A stretch of 24,822 nt of DNA from a virus. Below are positions 14,952-22,426 of the stretch, in pieces (the first letter of the stretch is position 1; each line of letters begins with the position of its first letter). Below the pieces are notes generated by a model. That model had not been told where the DNA came from. It worked only from the letters and a program-made list of their open reading frames with translations, and ran no database searches. Position numbers and translations under genes: made by a program. The stretch is taken from IMG/VR virus record IMGVR_UViG_3300044631_000443, positions 1 to 24,822 of that record, one strand, 5' to 3'.

Positions 14952-15562
14952 CCATAGAAGCGGTTCTCTTTGATCTGGACGGAGTGCTTGTCGATGCCTG
15001 TGATTGGCACTACGATGCCCTGAACGGGGCATTGGTCGAGGCAGGATACACGGCAATCGACCGCGAGTCTCATCTCTCCACATACAACGGACTTCCCACT
15101 CGGGTAAAGTTGCAGATGCTTGGCATTCCCGACGATGCAGCGTCCAGGATCAACGAGCAAAAGCAGAAGCACACCCTTGACATCATACGGAAGTCGGCTA
15201 AGATCATGCCTGAGAAGATCGAACTCCACAGGTATCTCAGGGAGCGGGGAATCAAGATAGCCTGTGTGACCAACTCCATAGAGGAGACGGCTAGGGAAAT
15301 GCTCACGGCAACGGGACAGATGGAACACATCGACCTGCTTGTGACCAACGAGATGGTGAAGAGGAACAAGCCTCATCCCGATTGCTACAACCTGGCGATT
15401 GCCGAACTTGGAGTGAATCCGATCTCGTGTCTCTGCGTGGAAGACTCCCCGAAGGGAATCATGGCAGCGGTCAACAGCATGGCAGGGCATCTTTGGGCTG
15501 TGACCGATCACACGAAGGTGACCCTTGATGTATACTTGAGGTTCATGGAGAACGAACTATGA
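14948..15562 (+). CDS. HAD-superfamily phosphatase or mutase (beta-phosphoglucomutase-like)
   Basis: Four HAD motifs are in order: VLFDLDGVLVD with the nucleophile Asp9 and Asp11, ACVTNS, the Lys in RNKPHPD, and CVEDSPKG. The helical cap domain lies at about residues 16-80, as in the beta-phosphoglucomutase and phosphoglycolate phosphatase subfamily. It would act on a small sugar phosphate; the substrate is unknown. 204 residues, a normal length. Its position next to a sugar-phosphate nucleotidyltransferase suggests both act on the same activated sugar. The start ATG overlaps the preceding TGA. Confidence 0.88.
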   Translation: MTIEAVLFDLDGVLVDACDWHYDALNGALVEAGYTAIDRESHLSTYNGLPTRVKLQMLGIPDDAASRINEQKQKHTLDIIRKSAKIMPEKIELHRYLRERGIKIACVTNSIEETAREMLTATGQMEHIDLLVTNEMVKRNKPHPDCYNLAIAELGVNPISCLCVEDSPKGIMAAVNSMAGHLWAVTDHTKVTLDVYLRFMENEL

Positions 15563-16290
15563 AGATTCTGATACCGATGGCAGGAGAGGGAAGCAGGTTC
15601 GCCAGCGCGGGATACACATTCCCCAAGCCCTTGATCGATGTCGAGGGCAAGCCGATGATCGAACGGGTGGTCGAGAACTTCTCCGACTATGCATCCGAGT
15701 TCATCTTCCTTGTCCGCAAGGAGCACCTGGAGAAGTATCCAGGCATGAGATCGACCCTCCACAGGATAACCAAGGGACGATTCCGAATCGTGGAGGTCGA
15801 TAGGCTCACGGAAGGTGCTGCTTGCACCGCGCTGCTTGCCGAGGAGTACATTGACCGAGACGAAGACCTGCTCATAGCCAACTCCGATCAGATACTGGAA
15901 TGCTCCATGGAGAACTTCGGCTACCTCAAGACACACTCTCCTGTGGATGGAATCGTCTTCTGCTTCAATGCCACCCACCCCAAGTGGTCTTTCGTGGAGA
16001 TTGGTGATTTTCCCGCAAGGTATGGGAGTGTGATTCGCGTGGCAGAGAAGGAACCCATCTCAGACATTGCCACCTGCGGTGTCTACTGGTATCGCAAGGG
16101 GTCGGACTTCGTGAAGGCAGCGAAGCAGATGGTCGGCAAGAACATCCGCGTCAACAACGAGTTCTACATCGCACCTGTCTACAACGAGTTGATCGGTGTC
16201 GGTGGAACGGTGATTCCCTTCTTCGTTGACGAGATGCATGGGATCGGCACACCTGAAGACCTGAATGCATACCTGAACAGGAACAGATGA
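15559..16290 (+). CDS. Sugar-phosphate nucleotidyltransferase
   Basis: Makes an NDP-sugar from NTP and sugar phosphate. The N-terminal signature is complete: ILIPMAGEGSRFASAGY, KPLIDVEGKPMIERVV. It is followed by the metal-site strand LLIANSDQIL, and later GVYWYRKGSDF and NNEFYIAPVYNELI. 243 residues correspond to the catalytic domain only; no left-handed beta-helix acyltransferase domain follows. It resembles the short nucleotidyltransferases of capsule and LPS loci. It overlaps HAD and GDPD-like genes by ATGA on both sides, so the three appear to be one translational unit. Confidence 0.9.
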   Translation: MKILIPMAGEGSRFASAGYTFPKPLIDVEGKPMIERVVENFSDYASEFIFLVRKEHLEKYPGMRSTLHRITKGRFRIVEVDRLTEGAACTALLAEEYIDRDEDLLIANSDQILECSMENFGYLKTHSPVDGIVFCFNATHPKWSFVEIGDFPARYGSVIRVAEKEPISDIATCGVYWYRKGSDFVKAAKQMVGKNIRVNNEFYIAPVYNELIGVGGTVIPFFVDEMHGIGTPEDLNAYLNRNR

Positions 16291-16736
16291 AGATCATATC
16301 CCACAGAGGCAACCTGACTGGCGCAAAGCCAGAGTGCGAGAACAATCCGACATACATCGATGCCGCCATCGCGGCAGGTTTCGATGTAGAGGTCGATGTG
16401 TGGTATGTCGATGGGCAGTTCTTCCTAGGACACGATGCACCGACCTACCTGGTGGAATCCACATGGATAGGCGACAGGACGAAGCGTCTTTGGTTCCACG
16501 CAAAGAACCACGATGCGCTCGTCGCCCTGAACTTCAGGTTTCACTCCACCAGGGTCTTCTGGCACGAAACCGACAGGATGACCTTTGTCAGCGACGGAAC
16601 GCTGTGGATGTATCCTGGCAACTACAGCCCGTATGGAATAACGGTGGAACTTGGCTCGGCTAGGGATATTCCTCCCGTTGCTGGAGTATGCACCGATCAC
16701 CCCGTGTCTTGGTCAATGAGTTTGAGAAAAGGATAA
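16287..16736 (+). CDS. Short GDPD/PI-PLC-like phosphodiesterase-family protein
   Basis: 149 residues. The N-terminus IISHRGNLTG...ENNPTYIDAAIAAGFDVEVDVW and LGHDAP carry the His-Arg, Glu-Asn, Glu/Asp and second His motifs of glycerophosphodiester phosphodiesterases. WFHAKNHDAL and FWHETDRMTFVSDG complete the barrel strands. It is much shorter than typical enzymes (230-300), but this compact form is known in phages and capsule loci beside nucleotidyltransferases. In this context it may handle a glycerol- or sugar-phosphodiester, which is inference. Starts in ATGA overlap with the nucleotidyltransferase. Confidence 0.75.
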   Translation: MKIISHRGNLTGAKPECENNPTYIDAAIAAGFDVEVDVWYVDGQFFLGHDAPTYLVESTWIGDRTKRLWFHAKNHDALVALNFRFHSTRVFWHETDRMTFVSDGTLWMYPGNYSPYGITVELGSARDIPPVAGVCTDHPVSWSMSLRKG

Positions 16737-16740
16737 CACC

Positions 16741-17295
16741 ATGTCAACGCTTTTGCCGCATGTATTGAAGAAGTACAAGAGAAACGATGTGTTCGTGGAG
16801 ACTGGCTCCTACAAAGGAAGCGGAATACAGGTAGCACTCGATGCTGGATACAAGAAGGTCATCAGCATAGAGATTCATTCTGGATACCACGAAATCTGCA
16901 AGCAGCGGTTTTCTTCCGAGATAGAGGCGGGAATCGTGGAACTGCATCTTGGGGACTGCCTGAACAAGTTGGAGGAGATAGTCCCGTTATTGCCGACACC
17001 AGCAACATTCTGGCTGGACGCCCATATAGATTGGGAGTGTGGTGTTTCTGGAAAGACTCCATCGCCTCTGATCTATGAACTAGGCATACTGCGCAATCTT
17101 TCGTCTGTACGAAACCACACCATCTTGATAGATGACATGCGGGTGTTCAGAACCAAGATCGGATGGGGAGTATACAATCCCGTTGGACAGAAGGAGATAG
17201 AGGATGCGATCAGAGAGATAAACTCCTCGTACATCATCTCATACGAACCAAATGCGGTTCAGGAAGATGATGTGCTTGCTGCGTATATCCCTTGA
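16741..17295 (+). CDS. SAM-dependent methyltransferase (class I-like)
   Basis: 184 residues. VFVETGSYKGSGIQVAL is the Gly-rich SAM loop and VISIEIHSGY the acidic end of strand 2. VELHLGDCLNKL corresponds to strand 4, TFWLDAHIDWE and HTILIDDMRVF to the later strands. Similar proteins occur beside glycosyltransferases in phages and bacterial surface-glycan clusters, so O-methylation of a sugar is a reasonable guess. The start is ATG 16741 with AAAAGGA at 16727-16733. Base use is AT-richer than in gene 41 that follows. Its TGA stop (17293-17295) lies within the -35 box of the next promoter. Confidence 0.75.
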   Translation: MSTLLPHVLKKYKRNDVFVETGSYKGSGIQVALDAGYKKVISIEIHSGYHEICKQRFSSEIEAGIVELHLGDCLNKLEEIVPLLPTPATFWLDAHIDWECGVSGKTPSPLIYELGILRNLSSVRNHTILIDDMRVFRTKIGWGVYNPVGQKEIEDAIREINSSYIISYEPNAVQEDDVLAAYIP

Positions 17296-17319
17296 CTTCC
17301 CTTGACCGTGCGGTATACT
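17292..17319 (+). promoter_or_regulatory. Sigma70-type promoter before gene 41
   Basis: TTGACT (17292-17297, 5 of 6) and TATACT (17314-17319, 5 of 6) are separated by 16 bases. It is the best promoter match I see in the window. The expected start of transcription is about 17325-17327, on top of the gene 41 ATG at 17327. No Shine-Dalgarno sequence stands before that ATG, so a transcript from here would be leaderless or nearly so. Confidence 0.6.
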
Positions 17320-17326
17320 CAACATC

Positions 17327-18724
17327 ATGCTCGAACACACCATCCTCCGCGAACTGACCCGCGACGAAGGGTACTACAGGAAAGTCCTTCCGTTCCTCAA
17401 GGAGGAGTACTTCGGGGACAAGGACACCAAGATCGTCTTCGGCATGATCTCGGAGTACCTTCAGAAGTACGACTCCAAGCCCACCAAGGGGGCGATGGAG
17501 ATCGTCCTAGACTCCAGGAAGAACATCGATCCTGAGACGATCAGGCAATGCAAGGAGACACTTGCATTGGTCTTCTCCGACGAGAAGCCTCCAGCGATGG
17601 ACTGGCTCGTCGAGCAGACGGAGAAGTTCTGCAAGGACAAGGCACTCTACAACGCCATCCTTGAGTCGATCCACATCATCGACGGGAAGTCCAAGGACAA
17701 GGATGTCGGCTCCCTTCCCAAGATGCTGTCGGACGCACTCGCGGTCTCCTTCGACACGAACATCGGTCACGACTACATCGAGGACTGCGGGAAGCGGTAC
17801 GAGTTCTACCACAGGACGGAGAACCGCATACCGTTCGACATAGAGCAGTTCAACACCATCACGGGGGGAGGGGTTCCACGGAAGAGCCTCAACATCCTGA
17901 TGGCAGGTCCAGGCGTGGGCAAGTCGATGTTCCTGTGCCACTTCGCGGCATCCTGCATGACGCAGAACCTCAATGTCCTCTACATCACATGCGAGATGTC
18001 GGAGGAGAGGATCGCGGAGAGGATCGATGCCAACCTCATGGACATCCCGATGGAGGATCTGAGGAAACTTCCAGCGGACATCTATGCCAAGAAGATGGGC
18101 AAGATCCGCAAGCAGTACACGGGAAGGCTGATCGTCAAGGAGTATCCGACATCGACTGCCAATGCCAACCACTTCAGGGCATTGCTGAACGACCTCAAGA
18201 CCAAGAAGGGGTTCGTTCCCGATGTGATATTCGTGGACTACCTCAACATCTGCGCCTCAGCCAGGATCAAGATGAGCGCATCCGTGAACTCCTACACCTA
18301 TGTCAAGGCAATAGCGGAGGAGATCCGCGCACTTGCGATGGAGTTCGATGTCCCGATCTTCTCTGCCACTCAGGTCAACCGCATCGGCTTCAACAGCACC
18401 GATGTCGGTCTTGAGAACACATCGGAGTCCTTCGGTCTTCCCGCGACTGCCGACCTGATGCTTGCCCTGATTGCCACGGAGCAACTTGAGGAGCAGGGGC
18501 AGATCATGGTCAAGCAGTTGAAGAACCGCTACAACGACATCTCCCGCAACAGGAAGTTCACGGTCGGCATCGACAGGTCGCGCATGAAGATACTTGATGT
18601 CGGCAGCGCGGTAGTGGGGGACGAGGGGTTCGGAAAGAAGGGTGAAGATCCCGTGAAGCCCAAGTTCTCCAAGAAGCAGGACATGGATGGAGAGGATAGA
18701 TACTCGGACTGGAGTTTCGACTGA
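17327..18724 (+). CDS. 41: Replicative DNA helicase gp41 (DnaB family)
   Basis: A hexameric 5'-3' helicase unwinding DNA ahead of gp43 and partnering with primase gp61. Alignment with T4 gp41 is visible along its length: EEYFGDKDTK at the N-terminus, SFDTNIGHDYIED, Walker A GPGVGKS (residues 194-200), YITCEMSEERIAERIDANLMDI, Walker B IFVDYLNIC (Asp304), NSYTYVKAIAEEIRALA and the SFGLPATADLMLA segment. 465 residues (T4: 475). ATG 17327 is the first start after the promoter, and the protein beginning MLEHTIL matches T4 MVEIIL, so the start is secure despite no ribosome-binding site. It ends overlapping the primase ATG by one base. Confidence 0.96.
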   Translation: MLEHTILRELTRDEGYYRKVLPFLKEEYFGDKDTKIVFGMISEYLQKYDSKPTKGAMEIVLDSRKNIDPETIRQCKETLALVFSDEKPPAMDWLVEQTEKFCKDKALYNAILESIHIIDGKSKDKDVGSLPKMLSDALAVSFDTNIGHDYIEDCGKRYEFYHRTENRIPFDIEQFNTITGGGVPRKSLNILMAGPGVGKSMFLCHFAASCMTQNLNVLYITCEMSEERIAERIDANLMDIPMEDLRKLPADIYAKKMGKIRKQYTGRLIVKEYPTSTANANHFRALLNDLKTKKGFVPDVIFVDYLNICASARIKMSASVNSYTYVKAIAEEIRALAMEFDVPIFSATQVNRIGFNSTDVGLENTSESFGLPATADLMLALIATEQLEEQGQIMVKQLKNRYNDISRNRKFTVGIDRSRMKILDVGSAVVGDEGFGKKGEDPVKPKFSKKQDMDGEDRYSDWSFD

Positions 18725-19785
18725 TGTCGCTCTTCATCGACAAGAAGTACATCAACCTCGTTTCCCCGAGCCTCAATCGGTTCGTGTGGAAGAGCGCAAA
18801 CCTTGCGAACATGCGGTGTCCCCTCTGCGGGGATTCCAAGAAGAACAAGCACAAGGCTAGGGGATATTTCTATCAGCGGGACAACGACATGTTCTTCCGC
18901 TGCCATAACTGTGGCGCAAGCCACACGATGTACAAGTTCCTGGAACTGGTGTCTCCTGCCATGTGCAAGGAGTACTCCCTTGAGCGGTGGAGGAACGGAG
19001 AGACGGGACACTCCAACTACACCAAGCCCAAGGAGGAGGAAAGAGTGCTGGGAAGCCTGTTCAAGCCGAAGTTCAAGGTGAGCGATGATTCTCCGCTGAA
19101 CGAACTCACGAAGGTCTCGGATCTTCCTGAGAACCATGTCTGCCGTTCGTTCGTGGAGACGAGGATGATTCCCAGCAAGTTCTGGAACATCCTCTACTAT
19201 GCGCCCAAGTTCGGGAAGTGGGCGAAGTGCATCGATCCCACGGTGGTCGTGGAGCAGGATCCACGGCTCGTCATCCCCATCTTCGATCCCCACGGGAACA
19301 TGGTGGCTGCGCAGGGAAGGACTCTGTCAATTGCCGAGGACAGGAACGCAAGGAAGACTGCCCGCTACATCACCCTCAAGGGGGACAAGACCATTGAGAA
19401 ACTGTGGTACGGGATGGAGAGGCTCGACAAGGACGGGATCGTCCATGTCTTCGAGGGTCCGCTCGACTCCCTGTTCATCCCCAACTCCGTGGCAATGATC
19501 GGCATCAACGACGGAACGAACATCCCCAAGCCGTTGCAGGGACGGAAACTGGTGTTTGCCCTTGACAACGAGCCTAGGAACCCTGCGGTGGTCAGGCAGT
19601 TGAAGAAGCACATAGACCTTGGTCATGATGTCGTGGTCTGGGACGAGTCCATCGTCCTCAAGGACATCAACGACATGGTCATGGCAGGAAGGGATCCTGC
19701 CGACATCAGGAAGACGATGGTCTCATCGACATGCCGTGGTGCTGAAGCCCTCCTGCGATTCCAGAGATGGAAGAAGGTGGACTGA
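18724..19785 (+). CDS. 61: DNA primase gp61 (DnaG family)
   Basis: Makes RNA primers for the lagging strand together with gp41. An N-terminal zinc ribbon is formed by Cys32-x-x-Cys35 (RCPLCGD) and Cys60-x-x-Cys63 (FRCHNCGA). The Toprim catalytic core has VHVFEGPLDSL (Glu244, Asp248), LVFALDNEP (Asp281) and KDINDMVMAG (Asp314, Asp317). 353 residues, close to T4 gp61 (342). Its start overlaps the gene 41 stop (TGATG), and its stop overlaps the next start in the same way. Confidence 0.95.
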   Translation: MSLFIDKKYINLVSPSLNRFVWKSANLANMRCPLCGDSKKNKHKARGYFYQRDNDMFFRCHNCGASHTMYKFLELVSPAMCKEYSLERWRNGETGHSNYTKPKEEERVLGSLFKPKFKVSDDSPLNELTKVSDLPENHVCRSFVETRMIPSKFWNILYYAPKFGKWAKCIDPTVVVEQDPRLVIPIFDPHGNMVAAQGRTLSIAEDRNARKTARYITLKGDKTIEKLWYGMERLDKDGIVHVFEGPLDSLFIPNSVAMIGINDGTNIPKPLQGRKLVFALDNEPRNPAVVRQLKKHIDLGHDVVVWDESIVLKDINDMVMAGRDPADIRKTMVSSTCRGAEALLRFQRWKKVD

Positions 19786-20003
19786 TGGGCAAGCGGAGAC
19801 GAGACGATGACAGACGGGTTTTGGAAGCCTTCCTAGCCTTCCATGATGCCTTCCAATCCTATGTGAAGGAGATGGACGAGCAACTCTGGAAGAGGGCTTT
19901 GGACTATGCGGTGACATTTACAGAAGGAGTAGAGTATGTTGATGGCGACAAGCGGCAAGCGAGTGGAAGCACAGGCAGCACCGAAGACCATACAGGTTCT
20001 TGA
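19785..20003 (+). CDS. Small hypothetical protein
   Basis: 72 residues from ATG 19785 (TGATG overlap with primase). The first 50 residues are charged and helical (RRRDDDRRVLEAFLAFHDAFQ) with no family I recognise. The last 20 or so residues are low-complexity Ser/Gly/Thr and are encoded in 68 nt shared with the thyX start in another frame, so they may be an accident of the overlap. The coupled start supports a real gene, but the function is unknown. Confidence 0.55.
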   Translation: MGKRRRDDDRRVLEAFLAFHDAFQSYVKEMDEQLWKRALDYAVTFTEGVEYVDGDKRQASGSTGSTEDHTGS

Positions 20004-20643
20004 CAAGGGGTTCGTGACCTACAAAGCCCACATGGGAGACGACCTGATGGTGGTCAATGCAGCCCGTGTTTCCTTCAACAAGGAGGTCAAGGAGTTCACC
20101 GACAAGGACGCGAAACTCATAGACTACCTTGCCAGGCACAACCATTGGACACCATTTGCCCATCCGCAGGTGAGCATCCACATCAAGGCTCCGATTGCCA
20201 TCCGAACCCAACTCTTCAAGCACAAGGTCGGTCTGGTGGAGAACGAGGTGTCCCGCCGCTATGTCAAGGATGCCCCCGAGGTCTACAACCCAAGGTGGAG
20301 GTCTGCACCGACCGATGGAGCCAAGCAGGGTAGTTCCGGATTCATGGCTGGGTCAACCTATGCGACACAGGCATACGACGAGTCGGTGGACGATGCCCTA
20401 GAGGCATACAAGGAACTACTGAGCGATGGAGTAGCCCCCGAGCAAGCGAGGTTTGTCCTGCCGCAGGGAACATACACCGAATGGTGGTGGACGGGATCCC
20501 TGTCCGCGTTCGCCAGGGTCTGTAAGTTGCGGAAGGATCCCCATGCCCAATGGGAGTCTCAGGAGTATGCAAAGGCTATCGAGGCGATCATACAGCCTTT
20601 GTTCCCTGTGTCCTGGAAAGCCCTCATGGCTGATTCCAACTGA
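19936..20643 (+). CDS. thyX: Flavin-dependent thymidylate synthase ThyX
   Basis: Converts dUMP to dTMP using methylenetetrahydrofolate, FAD and NADPH; it pairs with the dUTPase upstream. 235 residues. The ThyX motif is present in variant form: RTQLFKHKVGLVENEVSRRYV in place of the usual RHRxxSxNExSxR, a form I associate with marine T4-like phages. HNHWTPFAHPQVSIHIKAP and the flavin-binding C-terminal ARFVLPQGTYTEWWWTGSL are also typical. ATG 19936 has AAGGAG at 19924-19929, 6 nt upstream. Confidence 0.94.
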   Translation: MLMATSGKRVEAQAAPKTIQVLDKGFVTYKAHMGDDLMVVNAARVSFNKEVKEFTDKDAKLIDYLARHNHWTPFAHPQVSIHIKAPIAIRTQLFKHKVGLVENEVSRRYVKDAPEVYNPRWRSAPTDGAKQGSSGFMAGSTYATQAYDESVDDALEAYKELLSDGVAPEQARFVLPQGTYTEWWWTGSLSAFARVCKLRKDPHAQWESQEYAKAIEAIIQPLFPVSWKALMADSN

Positions 20644-20657
20644 ACATAGATAGAGGG

Positions 20658-22406
20658 ATGTCTGGTCACAACTTTTCTCGTTTCATTGGAGACGGATCCC
20701 TTTCTCGTTCGCGAAAAGGTGACACCTATTCACTTGTAACCACCATCAAGGACATCCCCAGGGGAACCAAGTTCCTCAGGGTGGACGAATCCGAAGCCGT
20801 CTACCCCCTCCTGTATCGCAGGGGAGAGGGAAACCACCGCATCTGCCTCTTCAACGAAGAACACGGACATGTCGTCATCACGGGTGACCCCCTGAAGATC
20901 GACACGATGTTCTCGTTGGTGGAGAAGGCTCCAGAACCCAAGCCCAAGCCATCCGAACCCAAGCAGCCCCTGACGGAGGCTGCTGCCCCGAACCCCAACC
21001 AGCCCTTCACCGTCATCTCCGTCAAGGGAGAGAGAGGCGACAAGGGAGACAAGGGAGACCGTGGTCCAATCGGGTATCAGGGTGAGCGTGGTCCCGTTGG
21101 TCCAAAGGGAGACAAGGGAGATCAGGGAGAGAAGGGCGACTTCGGCGGTCCTCCAGGTCCAAGAGGAGAGAAGGGAGACCCTGGAGAGCGCGGTCCCTAC
21201 GGTCCAAAGGGAGACAAGGGAGACCGTGGCGAGAAGGGTGATCTCGGAGAGGTAGGATCGAGAGGTCCAAAGGGAGAGAAGGGCGACAAGGGAGACAAGG
21301 GAGACCAGGGCGAACGCGGCATCAAGGGTCTTCGTGGAGAACGGGGTCCGCAGGGAATACAGGGACCAAAGGGCGACCAAGGCGAACGCGGCTACATGGG
21401 ACCGATTGGTGCTCAGGGCATCCAAGGTGAGCAGGGTGAGCCTGGACAGAGGGGAGCGAAGGGCGACAAGGGTGACAAGGGAGATTCCGCCATCGTCTCC
21501 GCTCAGTATCCGCTCATCCTGAGCGAAGACAATGTCATCAGCCTGGACAGCAAGAACCTTCTTGAGCGTCTTCAGAAGGTCTTCACGCCGCTCTCCAACC
21601 CAAACCTAGACCTATCCAAGTTCGACTGGCTTGCCGCATCGGGTGGTGGCGTGGGAGTCAAGTGGAACGGCAACTATGTCCGCTCCACGATCAACGACAT
21701 AGACTTCCGTGGCAACGGCATTTCCGTCAAACAGGCGGGTGGTGGTGTCATCGTAGACCTTTCGGGTCTCGTTGCCGCTGGGGGCGCGGGAGGTGGTGGT
21801 GTGACTGCCGATGTCGGCGTGTTGTACCTCAAGGGAAACACCGCTGCCACTCCCATCGGAGTCATCAACGGAAGGTCGGTGGTGGAGGGAACCTATCAGA
21901 CGGGAATGCTCCATGGCTTCACCAAGGACGCGGGAACCAACTCGCTGAAGTACATCGGTGAGGGTGGACGATTCCATGTCGTGGTCTCCTTCAACTTCTA
22001 CGAGGGAAATCAGAATACATGTGGATTCTACATCGGCTGCAACCGCGACATCTCCAGCGGTCTCAGCGCGAATGGAGACAGGATCTCCGAGTCGGAGGTC
22101 TATGCCAACTCCTCCAATCCATCCGCGCAGCCCATAGCGGCAACCATACAGACCGTCATTGACCTGAACAAGGACGACCGTCTGTTCATGATCGCGCAGA
22201 ACAAGGATGCGACCACAAGCATCACCGTCGAGTTCATGAAGATGGTTGCTGCTCCCATCACCAGGATCACGGGTGGATATGTCGATTCCATCAACGGACT
22301 GAGCGGAGCGATTGGAATCACCGCAGGGCAGTTCATAGAGATAACGCAGAGCGGAAACACCCTGACGATATCGGGCTTGTCCGTGATACATGGAGGGGTC
22401 TTCTAG
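20658..22406 (+). CDS. Collagen-like tail fibre or virion adhesin with C1q-like C-terminus
   Basis: 582 residues. An N-terminal globular part (1-90) is followed by a Pro/Lys linker (91-123) and about 50 Gly-X-Y triplets (124-276), mostly GDK, GEK, GER and GPK, giving a triple helix. Then a Gly-rich hinge precedes a beta-rich domain: GRFHVVVSFNFYEG, GFYIGCNRDISS, DLNKDDRLFMIAQNKDATTSITV, resembling the C1q/TNF jelly-roll heads of phage fibres. It closes with SINGLSGAIGITAGQFIEI, a tail-fibre module. It is presumably trimeric and used in host binding. The ATG at 20658 directly follows GAGGG with no proper spacing, so the exact start is uncertain. No attachment domain identifies its place on the virion. 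Confidence 0.85.
   Translation: MSGHNFSRFIGDGSLSRSRKGDTYSLVTTIKDIPRGTKFLRVDESEAVYPLLYRRGEGNHRICLFNEEHGHVVITGDPLKIDTMFSLVEKAPEPKPKPSEPKQPLTEAAAPNPNQPFTVISVKGERGDKGDKGDRGPIGYQGERGPVGPKGDKGDQGEKGDFGGPPGPRGEKGDPGERGPYGPKGDKGDRGEKGDLGEVGSRGPKGEKGDKGDKGDQGERGIKGLRGERGPQGIQGPKGDQGERGYMGPIGAQGIQGEQGEPGQRGAKGDKGDKGDSAIVSAQYPLILSEDNVISLDSKNLLERLQKVFTPLSNPNLDLSKFDWLAASGGGVGVKWNGNYVRSTINDIDFRGNGISVKQAGGGVIVDLSGLVAAGGAGGGGVTADVGVLYLKGNTAATPIGVINGRSVVEGTYQTGMLHGFTKDAGTNSLKYIGEGGRFHVVVSFNFYEGNQNTCGFYIGCNRDISSGLSANGDRISESEVYANSSNPSAQPIAATIQTVIDLNKDDRLFMIAQNKDATTSITVEFMKMVAAPITRITGGYVDSINGLSGAIGITAGQFIEITQSGNTLTISGLSVIHGGVF
21027..21485 (+). repeat. Collagen-like Gly-X-Y coding repeat (charged type)
   Basis: About 153 codons of nearly uninterrupted Gly-X-Y, dominated by nine-base units encoding GDK, GEK, GDR and GPK with GGAGA-rich DNA. 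One phase slip occurs near residues 163-164 (GDF-G-GPP), where an extra Gly shifts the register by one residue. The opposite strand therefore shows long Leu/Ser-rich open frames, which are artefacts of this repeat. Confidence 0.9.
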
Positions 22407-22415
22407 TCAACTAGA
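22402..22415 (+). repeat. Perfect CTAG-containing inverted repeat between fibre genes
   Basis: TCTAGT (22402-22407) and ACTAGA (22410-22415) flank two bases. The left arm contains the TAG stop of the collagen-like gene. The 20-nt gap that follows (22407-22426) leads to a gene with no clear ribosome-binding site. The repeat could be a protein site or a small hairpin; it is too short and lacks a U-tract for a usual terminator. Confidence 0.45.
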
Positions 22416-22426
22416 TACATTGCACC

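Noticed and set aside
20730-21425. Long minus-strand open frame opposite the collagen-like gene
   Set aside because: It is a Leu/Ser/Val repeat complementary to the Gly-X-Y coding, lacks a ribosome-binding site, and is an artefact of the repeat. The same applies to the minus-strand frame at 24330-24689.
1623-22420. GATACAT in two gene gaps (1623-1629 and 22414-22420) as a late promoter
   Set aside because: Only a partial match to the T4 late motif TATAAATA; the sequence also occurs inside coding sequence (for example near 22385), so there is no support.
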